A stretch of DNA of 64,000 nucleotides, from NCBI RefSeq assembly GCF_000715075.1, contig NC_134096.1, positions 38,575,804 through 38,639,803 on the forward strand. The letters run 5' to 3'. Shown here piece by piece: positions 43,825 to 55,573 of this stretch (position 1 is its first letter; each line of letters opens with the position of its first letter). Source of the stretch: Nicotiana tabacum. Lineage: Eukaryota > Streptophyta > Magnoliopsida > Solanales > Solanaceae. Both the position numbers and the translations under genes were made by a program. The notes under the pieces are model-generated. The model was not told where the DNA came from. It saw only the letters and a list, made by a program, of their open reading frames with translations, and made no database searches.

Positions 43825-44109
43825 TTGATGCTCCGGAGGTATCACGGCGATCCGTCTCATGTGTTGGATTTCAGCTCAGTCCAGTTGGACAAGGATCTAT
43901 CCTACTTTGAGGAGCCAGTGGCTAATTTGGACACGCAGGTTCGTAAGTTGAGGACAAAGAACATTGCATCAGCAAAGGTACAGTGGCGGAGTCATCCCAT
44001 CGAGGAGGCTACTTGGGAGACCGAGCAGGATATGCGCAGCCGTTATCCTCGTCTTTTCACAACTTCAGGTATGTCTCTATACTCATTCGAGGACGAACGA
44101 TTGTTTTAA
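43825..44109 (+). pseudogene. Integrase C-terminus with chromodomain (element H)
   Basis: In element H the reading frame carries LRRYHGDPSHVLDF and then the chromodomain core KVQWRSHPIEEATWETEQDM (43975-44034) with the aromatic residues W and W of the fold. Chromodomains guide integration of plant chromoviruses to heterochromatin. The 94-codon stretch is open to TAA at 44107-44109. In element J this domain is deleted. Confidence 0.9.
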
Positions 44110-44120
44110 GAGGGGGAGGA
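44107..44120 (+). promoter_or_regulatory. Polypurine tract of element H
   Basis: TAAGAGGGGGAGGA immediately before the 3' LTR start TGTATTGACCC. Confidence 0.85.
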
Positions 44121-44815
44121 TGTATTGACCCGGCTGGTCATTTTGACAGTTAGAGCCTCGATCCCCTATTAACTGATTCCCCCGTATCTATTTCTCCTAT
44201 TGTGACTTGCCGGGAGGTTTCATTTTGGTTTTTCAAGTGTTTTGGACACTTAGTCCCTAAATGGAGGTTTAAGCCTTAGGATTGGCATTGTAGTCGGAAC
44301 TGGTGAAGACAATCCCGTAATGGAATTTCGTCAATTCCGTTAGCTTCGTTGTGTGATTTTGGGATCAGGGTCGTGTTCGGATTGTGTTTTGGAGGTCCTT
44401 AGCTCATTTAGGCTTGAAATAGCAAAGTTGAATTTTTGGAGTTTTGGGCCGGTAGTGGAAATTTTGATATCGGGGTCGGATTCCAATTTCGGAAATTGGA
44501 GTAGGTCTGTAGTGTTGAATATGACTTGTGTGAAAAATGTGAGGTCAATCGGACGTGGTTTGGTTGGTTTCGGCATCAATTGTCGAATTTGGAAGTTTCG
44601 AGTTCATTAAGTTTTGAATTGGAGGGTGATTCGTGATTTTTGCGTTGTTTGATGTGGTTTGAGGACTAGACTAAGTTCGTATGGTATTTTAGGATTGGTT
44701 GGTTTGTTTGGTTAAGGTCCCGGGGGCCTCGGGTGAGTTTCAGATGCCCAACGGATCGATTTTTGGACTTAGGAGGTTGCTGAAGTTTTCTGGTGTCTGA
44801 GTTTTGGTTTCCTTA

Positions 44816-45131
44816 TACGCGATAGCGTAAGCTAGCTAGGCGAGAGGATGGAAGTTTTCTTTATATTCGCGGACAGGGGCATGCGAACGCGTAGTGAAGT
44901 GAGGTGGTGCTTCGCAAACGCAGAGACAAGGTCGCGTTCGCGTAGGTTTAAGTGGACCAAAGTTGGGCCACGCACTTTGCTCATCGCAAATGCATGAGGG
45001 CGTTCGCGATCGCGTGAGTATGAGAGCCAGAGCATCGCGTTCGCGTGGTGTTTTACGCGTTCGCGTAGATTTAATTTCTAGGGAAGCAAAGTTGTTCTTC
45101 GCGATCGCAAGGCTCTTTCCGCGACCGCGAT
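44816..45131. repeat. Palindromic-word cluster in the H 3' LTR
   Basis: ACGCGATAGCGT, GCGAACGCGT, TCGCAAACGC, TCGCGTTCGCGT, TTCGCGATCGCG, ACGCGTTCGCGT, TCGCGATCGC and CGCGACCGCG occur within about 315 bp. Confidence 0.85.
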
Positions 45132-46005
45132 TAAGGAATCACTAGGCAGAATTAAATATTTCAAAAACGAGGGTTTGGCCATTTTTATCAAAACCTGAGT
45201 TTGGGAGCTCGGATTTGGACGAGATTTTGGCAGATTTTCAGAGACATCGATTGGGTAATGATTCTACACTTGATTATGGTTATATCCCATTAATCTATCA
45301 TTAATTTCATCATTTAATTTCGGATTTGGGTTGAAAATTGGGAAAAATGGGAAGAAGTTCTTCAACTAAGATTTTTGGGTTTTGATTGGGATTTTAACAT
45401 CGGATTTGGATAATTTTGGTACGAGTGAACTCGTGAGTGAATGGGTGTTCATAATTGGTGACTTTTACTCGATTCTGAGACGTGGACCCGGAGAGGATTT
45501 TTAGGGCGATTTTCCAATTTCTTGCTTTAGCTTTGATTTCGTTAATAGATTAATTCTTATAGTTGTATTTATTGTATGTAATTAATTTTGGCTAGATTTG
45601 GGCCATTCGGAGCCAGATATTCATGGAAGGAGCATTGTTACGGATTGATTGAGCTTGGTTTGAGGTAAGTGGCTTGCCTAACCTTTTGTGGGGAAAATCT
45701 CCTTAGGAGTTGGTACTGATTTTACTATGTGAGTGTCGTGTACGCGAGGTGACGAAAGCGTACACGGGTTATTTGTTGAAAACCTCGATTTTTACTGAGA
45801 ATTTCCCCATTTCCATCTTATTTGAATATACTAACATATGTAGTTACCCTGTTAGCTTAGAATAACATGTCTACGTGCCTTATTTTCTTAATTGAACTCT
45901 TTGCAGCATGCCTATTGAATTCCTTCTTCTTTTCCGACTTGTACTTAGTCTAGACTGTAGATTTCTCTTGCTGTACTTATCGTTTGTAATTTATTGTGCT
46001 GTGTA

Positions 46006-46242
46006 TTTACTTTGGGACTGCAGGATGGTATCGCGGGAGATCCCCCTGCATATTTACTTTTGGGACTACGGGACGGTTTTCCGGGAGATCCCCCTGCATA
46101 TTTACCTTTGGGACTACGGGATGGTATCTCGAGAGATCCCCTTGCACATTTACTTTGAGACTACGAAGCTGTACCTTAGGAGTTCTCCCTGCATATTTAC
46201 TTTTGGGACTCCGAGACGGTATCTTGGGAGATCCCCTATCGC
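46006..46242 (+). repeat. 48-bp tandem repeat, about five copies, in the H 3' LTR
   Basis: Units run TTTACTTTTGGGACTACGGG, then ACGGT, then GGGAGATCCCC and CTGCATA. The unit length is 47-48 bp. Most units are divisible by three, so several frames stay open and repeat a 16-residue pattern (HIYFWDYGTVSREIPL). I regard those frames as incidental. Confidence 0.9.
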
Positions 46243-46849
46243 TTAATTCCGTGCAATGTTATGTTATTTCACTGTGCTTTCCTTTGTTGAACTTTAGTCT
46301 CTTATTATACTGCTTATTCTTCTGTTTTTATTATTATATACGAGTGGTCCTGACCTAACCTCGTCACTACTCGACCGAGGTTAAGCTCGGCACTTACTGG
46401 GTACCGGTGCGGTGTACTCACACCTTTTCAAGCACTTGTTTTTTTCGTGTGCAGATCCAGGTCCCTTTTACCATCCTCATCCTTAGTTGCAGTTGTTGCT
46501 ATTTCGGAGAACTTCAAGGTACATGTGCCCATGCCCGCAGATCCTCGGAGTCCCCCTCTATCCCCCTATGTTCATTTTTTCCTCTTTCTATAGAAATGAT
46601 GTATAGAACAATTAAGTCTTCTTAGTAACTTGTGACTTGCGGGTTTCTGGGTTTTGGGAATTGTTTGGTACATTTCAAAGGTGATAATTGTATATGCCGA
46701 GTGGCATTCAGTTGCTTATTAGATATTTGTTATTGTTAGTGGTTTATGTTCAAGTTCTTATCTCATTTCTGCAAAGTGTTAGGCTTACCTAGTCGTAGAG
46801 ACTAGGTTCCATCACGATAACTCACAGAGGGATGATTTGGGTCGTGACA

Positions 46850-47540
46850 AGAACTCAGTTTCACAAGGAACTTATTAAGTACACACAATCTTATCACCCG
46901 TACATCAAATCAGTACAACTTAGCCCAATGTGGGTCCTGGCATACGCCTCACCTCAATATCAATATAATTATGACGTGCAAGTCGATCCAAATTCCCATA
47001 TCAATACGGCTCTATGGCCCACATCTCAACAATCCTCTCTAGTCTCAATATGTAGACATTTCACAGAAACGCAATCCAATCATATAACACGAAATAACAC
47101 AATATGTCTCAAATACAGTTTAAACTCGTGTCACGTACAAGGACACCAATAACATGTGAGACAACATATCAAAAGTGTATAGAGACCGAGATACAACATG
47201 CGGATGTAACTATCATGACTATACAATATGACTACGGCTAAGGCAAATAGCTCGACATGGCAAAAATAGCCCTATCATGTATCGAACAATTGAACAAGTA
47301 GCCCAGATATGATTTCTAGCATGAATAATATCTCATGTAGTCACATAAATGGAGAAAACATGATATCAAAGAAACATGATACCAAAACAAGGCATATCAT
47401 AGCCTAAGAACTACCTGTATCATGAATACCTCGGTGCACGCACCTGTGCCTGTCACCTAGCACGTGCGTCACCCCAACCCATCTCAATTATCATAGTTCC
47501 TAAGGATATTTAACCTTAAATCCAAGTTTAGATATGTTAC
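46850..47540 (-). repeat. LTR K (minus strand), left part
   Basis: Joins the end of the H 3' LTR directly, without an LTR terminus of its own, so it is truncated. It shares the GCACGTGCGTCACC word (47460-47473) with the reverse of LTR I (48885 region). It is interrupted at 47541 by LTR I and continues at 50479. Confidence 0.55.
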
Positions 47541-48233
47541 TGTCACGACCGCAAAACCAACCATCGTGATGGCGCCTATCGTGGAACTAGGCACGCCAAC
47601 TACTCAACCAGATCACCAAGTAGAAACTTTGAAAATAAAACAGAAGCAATTAATATTTGAGAAACCATTTAAAACCCAGAATAAAACCACAACGCAATAT
47701 AAATCTCTCCCAAAAATCGGGGTGTCACCGAGTACATGAGCGTCTATACAAGGATACAGTCTACTATAATGTCTGAGGAAATAAGAACTGAAATATAGAT
47801 AAAGAAAATAAAGGAGAATCAAGGCCTGCGAACACCATGTAGCTACCTCGATAGTCTCCGAGATCTCGACTCCTCACTCAGCAATCGCCATAATCAGAAG
47901 TACCTGGATCTGCACACGAGGTGCAGGGTGTAGCGTGAGTACAATCAACTCAATAAGTAACAAGCCCAAACTGTGGACTGAAAGTAGTAACGAACTCAAC
48001 CGGCACAGTTCAATACAGAAAATAACAGTGCAGAAATATAGACATGCTTTCATGTTCGGTAGATATCTTAAAACAGTAAAATGGATCAAATCTGAATAAT
48101 ATGAAGAATATAACTCAATTACTTCTTCCATGCCAATGCACATGTCGTATGTGATGTACCATACTGATAGCCTCATATGCTCACGCTCTCAAATGCTGAA
48201 TCACTCGGTACTGTATATGGCCCAAACGGCCCA

Positions 48234-48375
48234 GGGAAGATCCATCCCGGAATATATACATCACTGACCATCAGTCACCCAATACCGAGTAGAGCAAATC
48301 CAGCTCGTGGAGAAGATCCATCTTCAGGTATAAAATGCTTCGGACAATATCCATGTCTAGGGAAGATTCATCCCT
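48234..48375. repeat. Three short hairpins in LTR I
   Basis: GGGA-agatcca-TCCC (48234-48248), GAAGAT-cc-ATCTTC (48312-48325) and AGGGA-agattca-TCCCT (48359-48375). All three share the AGATCCAT-like core, so they are diverged repeats in which the stem is conserved by changes on both sides. Confidence 0.75.
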
Positions 48376-49483
48376 CAATAATATCAATCGCGCTCACTTG
48401 GGGGGTGTGCAGACTCCGGAGGGGCTCCTTCAGCCCAAGTGCTATCATAAATCAGTATAACCGCTGCGGCGTGCAGCCTGATCCCATAAATGTCACTCAT
48501 AATTAGGCCTTCGGCCTCACTCAGTCCTCAATCTCTCCAGTCTCTCTCTCATGGGCTCACAATGTCATGATACTAGCCCAAAAACAAAGATATCATGTAT
48601 CAATAATTAAGAATAGAGACTGAGATATGATACGAAATGAATGAATATGACTGAGTACGAAATATCAATGAAATCAATAAGACAACAACAAGAAACGACC
48701 ACTATGGGTCCCAATAGTATCGACATAAAGCCTAAACATGATATTTAGCATGAGTGACAGCTCAATTACTTTATCACATGATGAAAACACCGATATCAAC
48801 AAGATAGAACTACTAGACAGTGCGGTGGAATCGACCAGGTCATAATTCTCACTGTGCACGCCTGCACGCCCGTCACTTGGCATGTGCGTCACCTTAATAC
48901 CAATCACATAACACATAATTCGGGGTTTGGAACCCTCAGAACCAAGTTTGAAAGTGTTACTTACCTCAATTCGGGCTAAACTCTACTCCAAAATGCACTT
49001 GCCCCTCAAATCGGTCTCCAAACATCCCGAATCTTGCCACAAGTAGTACAATACAATCAATATAGGCTAAAGGAATCAATTCCACAAGAAAAATACAAAA
49101 TTATAGCCAAAATACGAAATCAGTCCAAACTCGGCCTCCGAGCCCACGTCTCGAAATCTGACATCACAAAATCCGAAAGCCTATTCACTCATGAGTGTAA
49201 CAATACCAAATTCATCAAAATCCAACACCAATTGATCATTCAAATCCTCAAAACCAACTCTCCAAATCCCTAGCTTCAAAACCCTAATTTACACCCCAAA
49301 AACACACCATCTAGGTAAAGAATCAGTGGGGAAACATAATTATTGAAGAAAAATGAACACAAGGAACTTACCTCAAGAATTCCCTTGAAAATCCTCTTAA
49401 AAACCTCCAAAATCCGAGCACAAAATGTTAGAAATGGTGAAAAATCTTGAAGTCTTGCATTTAAAGACTCTACCCAGGCCTTC

Positions 49484-49800
49484 CGCACCTGCGACAACTT
49501 GGCCGCTTCTGCGGTCTCGCAGGCGCGCCCCCAAAGCTCGCTTCTGCGCAAAACTCCGCACCTGTGCCCCATTTTTCCGCACTAGTGCACTCGCTTCTAT
49601 GAGACAAACCTCCGCTTCTGCGGAGTCAAGCTTCAAGGCCAAATCTGCTTCTGCGGCCCTTCTGCTGCATCTACGGTCGGGCAGATACGGTAACACCATC
49701 GCACATGCGACCTTCTGTTGTGTCACTCCCTTGGCCTCTTCTGCGGCTTACCTCCCGCTTCTATGGGCACGCACTTGCGATGAGACTTCCGCAGGTGCGA
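49484..49800. repeat. Palindromic-word cluster, type GCTTCTGCGG
   Basis: CCGCACCTGCGA, CGCTTCTGCGG, CGCACCTG, CCGCTTCTGCGG and CCGCAGGTGCGA recur about a dozen times. It is again GCG/CGC arms around a short centre, in the middle of an LTR. Confidence 0.8.
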
Positions 49801-50478
49801 TTACACCAGTTGAGTCCAAACTTCAGCAGCTTTACAACTTCAAATCTTGACCCGTTAGTCACCCAAAATTGACCCGATGCCCCCAGGACCTCAACCAAAC
49901 ATACCAACAAGTCTTATATCCCAATACAAACTTAGTCGAATCCTCAAACCACCTAAAACAACATAAAAAACACAAATTATACATGGATTCAAGCCTAATG
50001 AACTTCGAAAATTTTAAATTCTACAAATGACGTCTAAACCTATCAAATCACATCCGATTGGCCTAAACTTTTGCACATAATTCACAAATGACCCCAAGAA
50101 CCTATTGCAACTTCCAAAATCGGAATCCGACCCCGATATCAAAAAGTCCACTACCGATCGAACTTTCCAAAATTCTAATTTTCGCCATTTCAAGCCTAAT
50201 TCGACTCCCGACCTCCAAATCACAATCCGAACACGCTCCTAAGTCCAGAATCACCCAACGGAGCTATCAAAATTCAAATCCGAGGTCGTTTACACATAAG
50301 TCAATATCCAATCGACTTTTCCAACTTAAGCTTTCAATTAAGAGACTAAGTGTCTCAATTCTCCCTAAATTTTCTCTGGACCTGAACCAACTAACCCGAT
50401 AAGTCATATAACAGATATAAAGTACAAATGGAGCAGTAAATGGGGGAACGGGGCTATAACTCTCGAAATGACCGGTCG

Positions 50479-51770
50479 GGTCGTTACAATTAATTACTCA
50501 AGCAAGCCAAATCAAATACCAAACAAGCCAACTGATACTCTAGAAATGCCATCCCAAGCAAATCAACCTCCGAACGGCTCGAAACTAGCCAAAAGCAACT
50601 CTTAAATATCAAATAATGCCATAGAAAATAAATCCAAATGATAAAGATCGAATCTTTAATTAATTACTCAAAGTCAACCCGGGCCCGCACCTTGGAACTC
50701 AACAAAACTCATAAAGTTCGACAACCCATTCAATTACGAGTCCAACCATACTGAATGCCAAACATCGAAGAAAGTATCATGGAATATAATCAAAACTGAG
50801 TAGAAAATACTTACCCCAATCCATATGGTGAAAATCTTCTCCAAAATCGCCCAAACCCAAGCTCCAAATCTCCAAATGTGATAAAATGAACAAATCCTAG
50901 AATATATACATTCTGCCCAGGCATTTTCGCATATGCGGACAAATAGGCGCTTCTGCGGCGTAGCTTCTGCGACAAAAGATCCGCTTCTGCATAAATACAC
51001 TGAAGCCCCGGCCTCTCGCACCTGGGTGAACATTTATGCTTCATTGATATCGCAGGTGCGATCATTTTTTGCTTCTGCGGAACTCCTACCCAGGCAGCCT
51101 TTCCGCTTCTTTGCCTCAGCGTCCGCTTCTGTGATTTCGCAGATGTGCCCCTTTCTCCGCATTTGCGGACATACCTGACTTGCCCAAAATGCACTTATGC
51201 GCCACCTCTACCGCTTCTGTAGCTCCGCATTTGCCCCCTAAGTTCCACAGGTGCGGTCACACCAGGTCTCAACCAAAAACCAGCGTAACCAACATGTTCC
51301 AAAATGATTCGAATCTTCCCCGAAACTCACCTGAGCACCTTAGGACCCCATCCGAACAAACCGACAAGTTCAAAAATATAACACGGACCTACACGAGGCC
51401 TCAAATCACACCTAAAAACACCAACCCATGAGTCGCACCTTAAATCAAACTTAATGAACTTTTGAACATTCAACTTTGAAAACTCATGCCGAACCATATC
51501 ACACCAACTCCCAATGACCTCAAATTTTGCACACAAGTTTCAAGTGATGTAAAAATAACTAGTCCAACTCCCGGAAGTAATCCGAACTCGATAACATCGA
51601 AGTCAACTCCCGGTCAAACTTATGAATCTTCCAAACCTTCAAATTGCCAACTTTCGAACAAATAGTGTTGAAACCTTCTAGAAACATCCAAATGCAAATT
51701 CGGGCATGCGTCCAAGTCCAAAATTACCATCCGGACCTAAAGGAACCATCAAAACTCCAATAATGGTTTT
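50479..51770 (-). repeat. LTR K (minus strand), right part, truncated
   Basis: Continues K after LTR I and contains a palindromic cluster (50926-51256). No LTR terminus was found at its right end near 51770, where F-like sequence takes over. Confidence 0.5.
50926..51256. repeat. Palindromic-word cluster in LTR K
   Basis: TCGCATATGCGG, CGCTTCTGCGG, GCTTCTGCGA, TCGCAGGTGCGA, CCGCATTTGCGG and CAGGTGCGG occur within about 330 bp. Confidence 0.8.
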
Positions 51771-52330
51771 AGTGGGTTCGAGAACTAAGATGCGGTATCT
51801 AAGGATCCAGATTCACGTGTGACTAAGGATTGCGATTAGCAATGGATTGTGAGAGAGACTTGGGGTATTTCTATATCATTATCGGTTCTTCATTGCAGTG
51901 TTAGAGAGATGGAAGAAAAAACTTCGTATTCACAAAATGTCTCTTCAAACGGGCATTTCGATTTGAGGTACTATCGGATACATGATAGGGAATAAAATGG
52001 TTTATGTGTATTAGGACGACGTGGTTTCGTGTTGGGGTCACCTGGGATGAGTGCTGATTGAGATCCATGGTGAATTGGAAAGAAAAGTGTTATCTTGAAG
52101 GCAAGTCAAGAGGAAATTTGAAGAAGTTGGGTTAGTTTAGCAGTGGCTTGGATCAGCATGATAATAGAAATAATTGGTTCCTTTGGTATGATATGGCTAT
52201 ATAGATGTTTGTGGAAATACTTGTGGGCTTGGCAGTCTGCGTGACTTGGTTGAGTTTGAATTCAGTTATGATGACTTGGTTATGTTAATCGGGTTCCAAA
52301 GAGTTTATTTATGATGGTTATGACCACGAC
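51771..52330 (+). mobile_element. Fragment related to the internal region of element F
   Basis: Similar to the left part of the window (about 590-850): both contain GGCAAGTC followed by GAAG...GTTGGGTTAG or GAAGTCGGATTGGTTAG, then GCATG...ATAATAG or TGGTGG, then TTGGTTCCTT or CAGTTCCTT. No coding frame. It is cut at 52331 by a minus-strand LTR. Confidence 0.45.
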
Positions 52331-53640
52331 TGTCATGACCCAACTCGATGGGCCGCGACGGATACCCGGTACCTTACTCAACCAAGTACCAACGTAATGT
52401 ATATTTAGTATCATACTATCATAGGTAAATAAGCCGAAAAGACTGTCGTGAGATAACTAGAATAAAACATGAGGAAATACTCGACATAGAATGACCCAAC
52501 ATGATGTACCGGCTTATACATATGACATACGAGCCTATAAGGCCGACACGATCCTTTATGTACTCAAAACATAGGCCGACAAGGTCATACAAGTATCCAT
52601 ATACATTACATCTGTCTAAAAGCCTCTAAGAGTAGATAAATACCATAAAGGCCGGGGCAAATGGAGCGCACCAACACCTTTTGCTGAGCTGATAGCCTAC
52701 TTGGAGGACGCTCAACCTGTCTATCGGGACCTGTGGGCATGAAACACAGCATCCCCAAGCAAAAGGGACGTCAGTACAAATAATGTACCGAGTATGTAAG
52801 GAATGAAAATCAGTAAATAATAGACATGAGAGAAACATGGAGTAAAAGACTCAACATTAAAGTCTGAATAGCTCTGTGAATCGTTTAATATTTATAATGT
52901 CATGCATATGCGTATAAATGTCATATCATGCATAGGTATATGCGTACATAACATCATCAAGCCTATGAGGGCATCCCATCATATCATCTCGGCCACTGTG
53001 GGCAAAATCATCAACATATACCAGTTGATCAGGTGGTGGTGCGTATATAACGCCGTAACCTTTTCTCATATCCTATATACATATAATATACGCGTATATA
53101 ACGCCATCTGGTCATGGGTCAATGTACATGTATAAATGAATGAAATGCATAAGAAGTACGTTAATAAGATTTCTCGGAATGTCATAAGATCAATATGCCT
53201 TTGGATAAACTTTATCAACTACGTATTTTTCGGAGACCCATGAACAGAAGATATAATAATAAGACACATGGGGAATCAAGAACATTGGCACCCCTAGCAC
53301 TTCTATGAATAGAGTCATTTATGAAAGTTGCGCATTTGCTCATTTCGTTTGTATCATATGTGCCATGCCAAAAGGAAAGAAGGGATAGCCTTAACATACC
53401 TGAGTCGATTCTCTTAACAATCCCTCTAACCCACGTCTTTTTCGAAAAACACATAATGGGGATCGATGTAGGGAAAAGTCCGTATGATATTCTTGAGAAA
53501 GATTGTACCGTACTCCCTTAGAATTGAAATTTCATGTTGCTATAGTATTAAGCAGTTTCATATGAATTATTGAAGCAAATCACGTTGATATTGCAAGATT
53601 TGTATGATACTTGTTTAAGAGGATCCATTACATTGTAGAT
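52331..53640 (-). repeat. A/C-family LTR fragment (minus strand)
   Basis: Starts TGTCATGACCC and follows the reverse of the A/C-type LTR through the GTGCGTATATAACGCC block (53038) and the GCCATGCCAAAAGGAAAGAAG block (53364). Similarity fades near 53640. The end TGTTACACCCC is absent, so the outer part was lost with whatever joined it to the following low-copy DNA. Confidence 0.75.
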
Positions 53641-55439
53641 TAGATATAAATGTGTTATGAACTACCGATCAGCGTGTTAATTTATTGCTGGCTTGCCTAA
53701 CGGCAGTGTTGGACACAATAGTTCCCCCCGTTTCATTGATCACTAGGCCACAACTTTAGATGTCATATCATATAACATATATTTATGCAAATATATAAAT
53801 TAGGAAAAATACATAAGTTGTACCCTATGTTGTCCGGAGAAGTCACTTGGAGAATGTGATGATTGAAGATTGAATATTAAGTATAATATGCAATTATATA
53901 TATAATCCATTTTGAAAGAGCTCTGGCATTTATCCATAAGTATCCAAATTAAGTTTTATGGATTTGAGTGTTTGATCATGAGAGAAGCAGATCTACGACC
54001 GAAGAAATGCTAAGAGGATAGAAAAGGAGGAGGAAGGGGGAGGGGGCAAAGAAGCAGAATGGATCTTGAAGGTGGGAATGTGAAAAGAGGGGCACATCTA
54101 TTAAAGATGATAAGAAAATATACTAAAGTAGTAAAAAGAAGTGGATGGGTCCAAATTTATTTTATCCGTTTTAGGCTTCAAACTCGCCTCATCTTTTTAT
54201 ATATTTTTTTTTGCCACATCAACATTTGAGTGGTATTAGTTTCACTAAAAATAAGAATAGGGAGGTAATAGATCGTCCGAAAAGATTAAGTGTGTATATA
54301 AATTATACTATTATGCAACAAACATATATCATATATGTATGCACAGTATAATACTTATAGATATTAATTTTTCATATTTAAAATATTAGTGAAATATTAA
54401 CAAGTTTGTTTGAGGAATATTTTAATTAAATTAATAATTTTTGCTCACAGATATTTAACTTTCCTTTTAAGTGAAATTATGGTCTAAATACAAGTTCAAG
54501 TTCTAAATACTCTTCTCCAACTTCAACTTCAATTTCAATTACTTCTTTTTCCTTTTTTCATTTGAAATACATTTTTTTTTTAATTTCAATCAAGTATTTT
54601 CCAAATGCCTACTTGATCTCTTCTCCGCTCCTTTCAATTTGAATTCCACATGAGAATTTTGATAAAAAATGAAAGTCATTATATCTTTTTTATACTTTAG
54701 GCATCTCGTATTTGGAACTTACTAACCTAAGTAATCAGATTCACGCTGAGCTGATTGGTAGAGGGAAATGGATAAATTTACAAACAACCACTTTAACAAA
54801 AGCTATTTGAATAAAAGTCACAATTCAAAAATTGATCTATATTTTGTCACATTTAAGACAAAATACCCCAATTTATTTATTTAAAAAAGACATTAACTAT
54901 ATATGGAGTTAAAACTGATGAAAATATTAGAGACGCACGCACCTTCAGAACTTATGGTCAAAGCAGTTGCACAGATTGCTTTGACATTAAAATTCCGTTA
55001 AACCCAGCAAAATTACAGTAACGGTGTCATGAAAATTAAATGGGAGAGAAAATTAGTACATTGTTATATCGCCAATCTTCACCGGAGACCCATTATACCG
55101 CCTCTTCGCTACTGTCCAAATACGTGCTGGATTTTGAAAAGTTAAGAAATTTATTACTTAGTAACCCAAAATCTGATAGCGAAAGGTAAAGGGGGGTGGA
55201 TTTTTTTGTTTGGGAATTCCATTTTCTGTTACGGATTGGCTCTTTTCAGTTTAAGTTAACGTTTTTTTATCAGTCGTGGACCAAAAAGTATCCCATTTTA
55301 AAATTTACAGGATATTAGTATTCAAGGTTAATATACTCATAAAAGATCAACTTAAACCTAGTCTCATACACTAGGGAAAAATTGAAATTGTCCTAATTAG
55401 CTAGTTTTCCAAACGAAGGGTCTATTTTATTCGGCCGCG
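53641..55439. other. AT-rich, apparently low-copy DNA
   Basis: No LTR-like sequence and no convincing frame. Runs of T and A (for example 54567-54585) are common. Around 55050-55130 (reverse strand) the sequence is richer in purines and may be the leader of another transcript, but no gene can be supported. It is a plausible promoter region for the putative exon that follows. Confidence 0.4.
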
Positions 55440-55507
55440 AAGGCAAAGCTCCTCCTCCCCTTCTCTATGTATCTTCTCTGCTTTCATCCTACACACTTGA
55501 GGTAAGT
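55440..55507 (+). other. Putative first exon and splice donor of a host gene
   Basis: A CT-rich leader-like stretch (AAGCTCCTCCTCCCC, CTTCTCTGCTTTCATCC) ends in TTGAG followed by GTAAGT (55502-55507), a perfect plant splice-donor consensus. Downstream DNA (57514-58262) is T-rich and intron-like. No protein could be recognised, so the exon may be untranslated. An alternative is chance similarity. Confidence 0.35.
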
Positions 55508-55573
55508 TTCCAAACAAAGGGCAATACGCCACTTGCTTAAATATCTCAAGATTTTATATTTGTTGGGTCTAGT

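Larger units (their letters stand above)
38396..46849 (+). mobile_element. Chromodomain-bearing Ty3/gypsy element H (Tekay/Del type, decayed)
   Basis: Order: 5' LTR remnant, degenerate primer site, gag with zinc knuckle, protease, RT, RNase H, integrase, chromodomain, polypurine tract, 3' LTR. The domain order and the C-terminal chromodomain place it among plant chromoviruses. The protein is split over more than ten frames. The 5' LTR lacks its start and about 1.06 kb in the middle relative to the 3' LTR. Confidence 0.9.
44121..46849 (+). repeat. 3' LTR of element H (2729 bp)
   Basis: Starts TGTATTGACCCGG and ends TTGGGTCGTGACA. It contains a palindromic-word cluster (44816-45131) and a 48-bp tandem repeat (46006-46242). 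Element J carries a reverse-oriented relative at 58550-61004. Confidence 0.9.
47541..50478 (-). mobile_element. Solo LTR I (minus strand, 2.9 kb)
   Basis: On the plus strand it begins TGTCACGACCG and ends GGTCGGGTCGTTACA, so its own orientation is TGTAACGACCCGACC to CGGTCGTGACA. It contains three small hairpins (48234-48375) and a palindromic-word cluster (49484-49800). No internal domain was found. The flanks GTTAC (left) and ATTAA (right) do not match, so a simple insertion is not proven. Confidence 0.7.

Noticed and set aside
45908..46358. Frames of 112 and 120 codons in the H LTR
   Set aside because: They are generated by the 48-bp tandem repeat and lie in two different frames with no start context. 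Kept only as an observation on the repeat.
49397..49850. Reading frames of 109-141 codons on both strands
   Set aside because: They run over the GCTTCTGCGG cluster of LTR I. Composition effect.
47541..50478. Target-site duplication for LTR I
   Set aside because: GTTAC on the left and ATTAA on the right do not match. A TTAC further right is too far from the LTR end to count.
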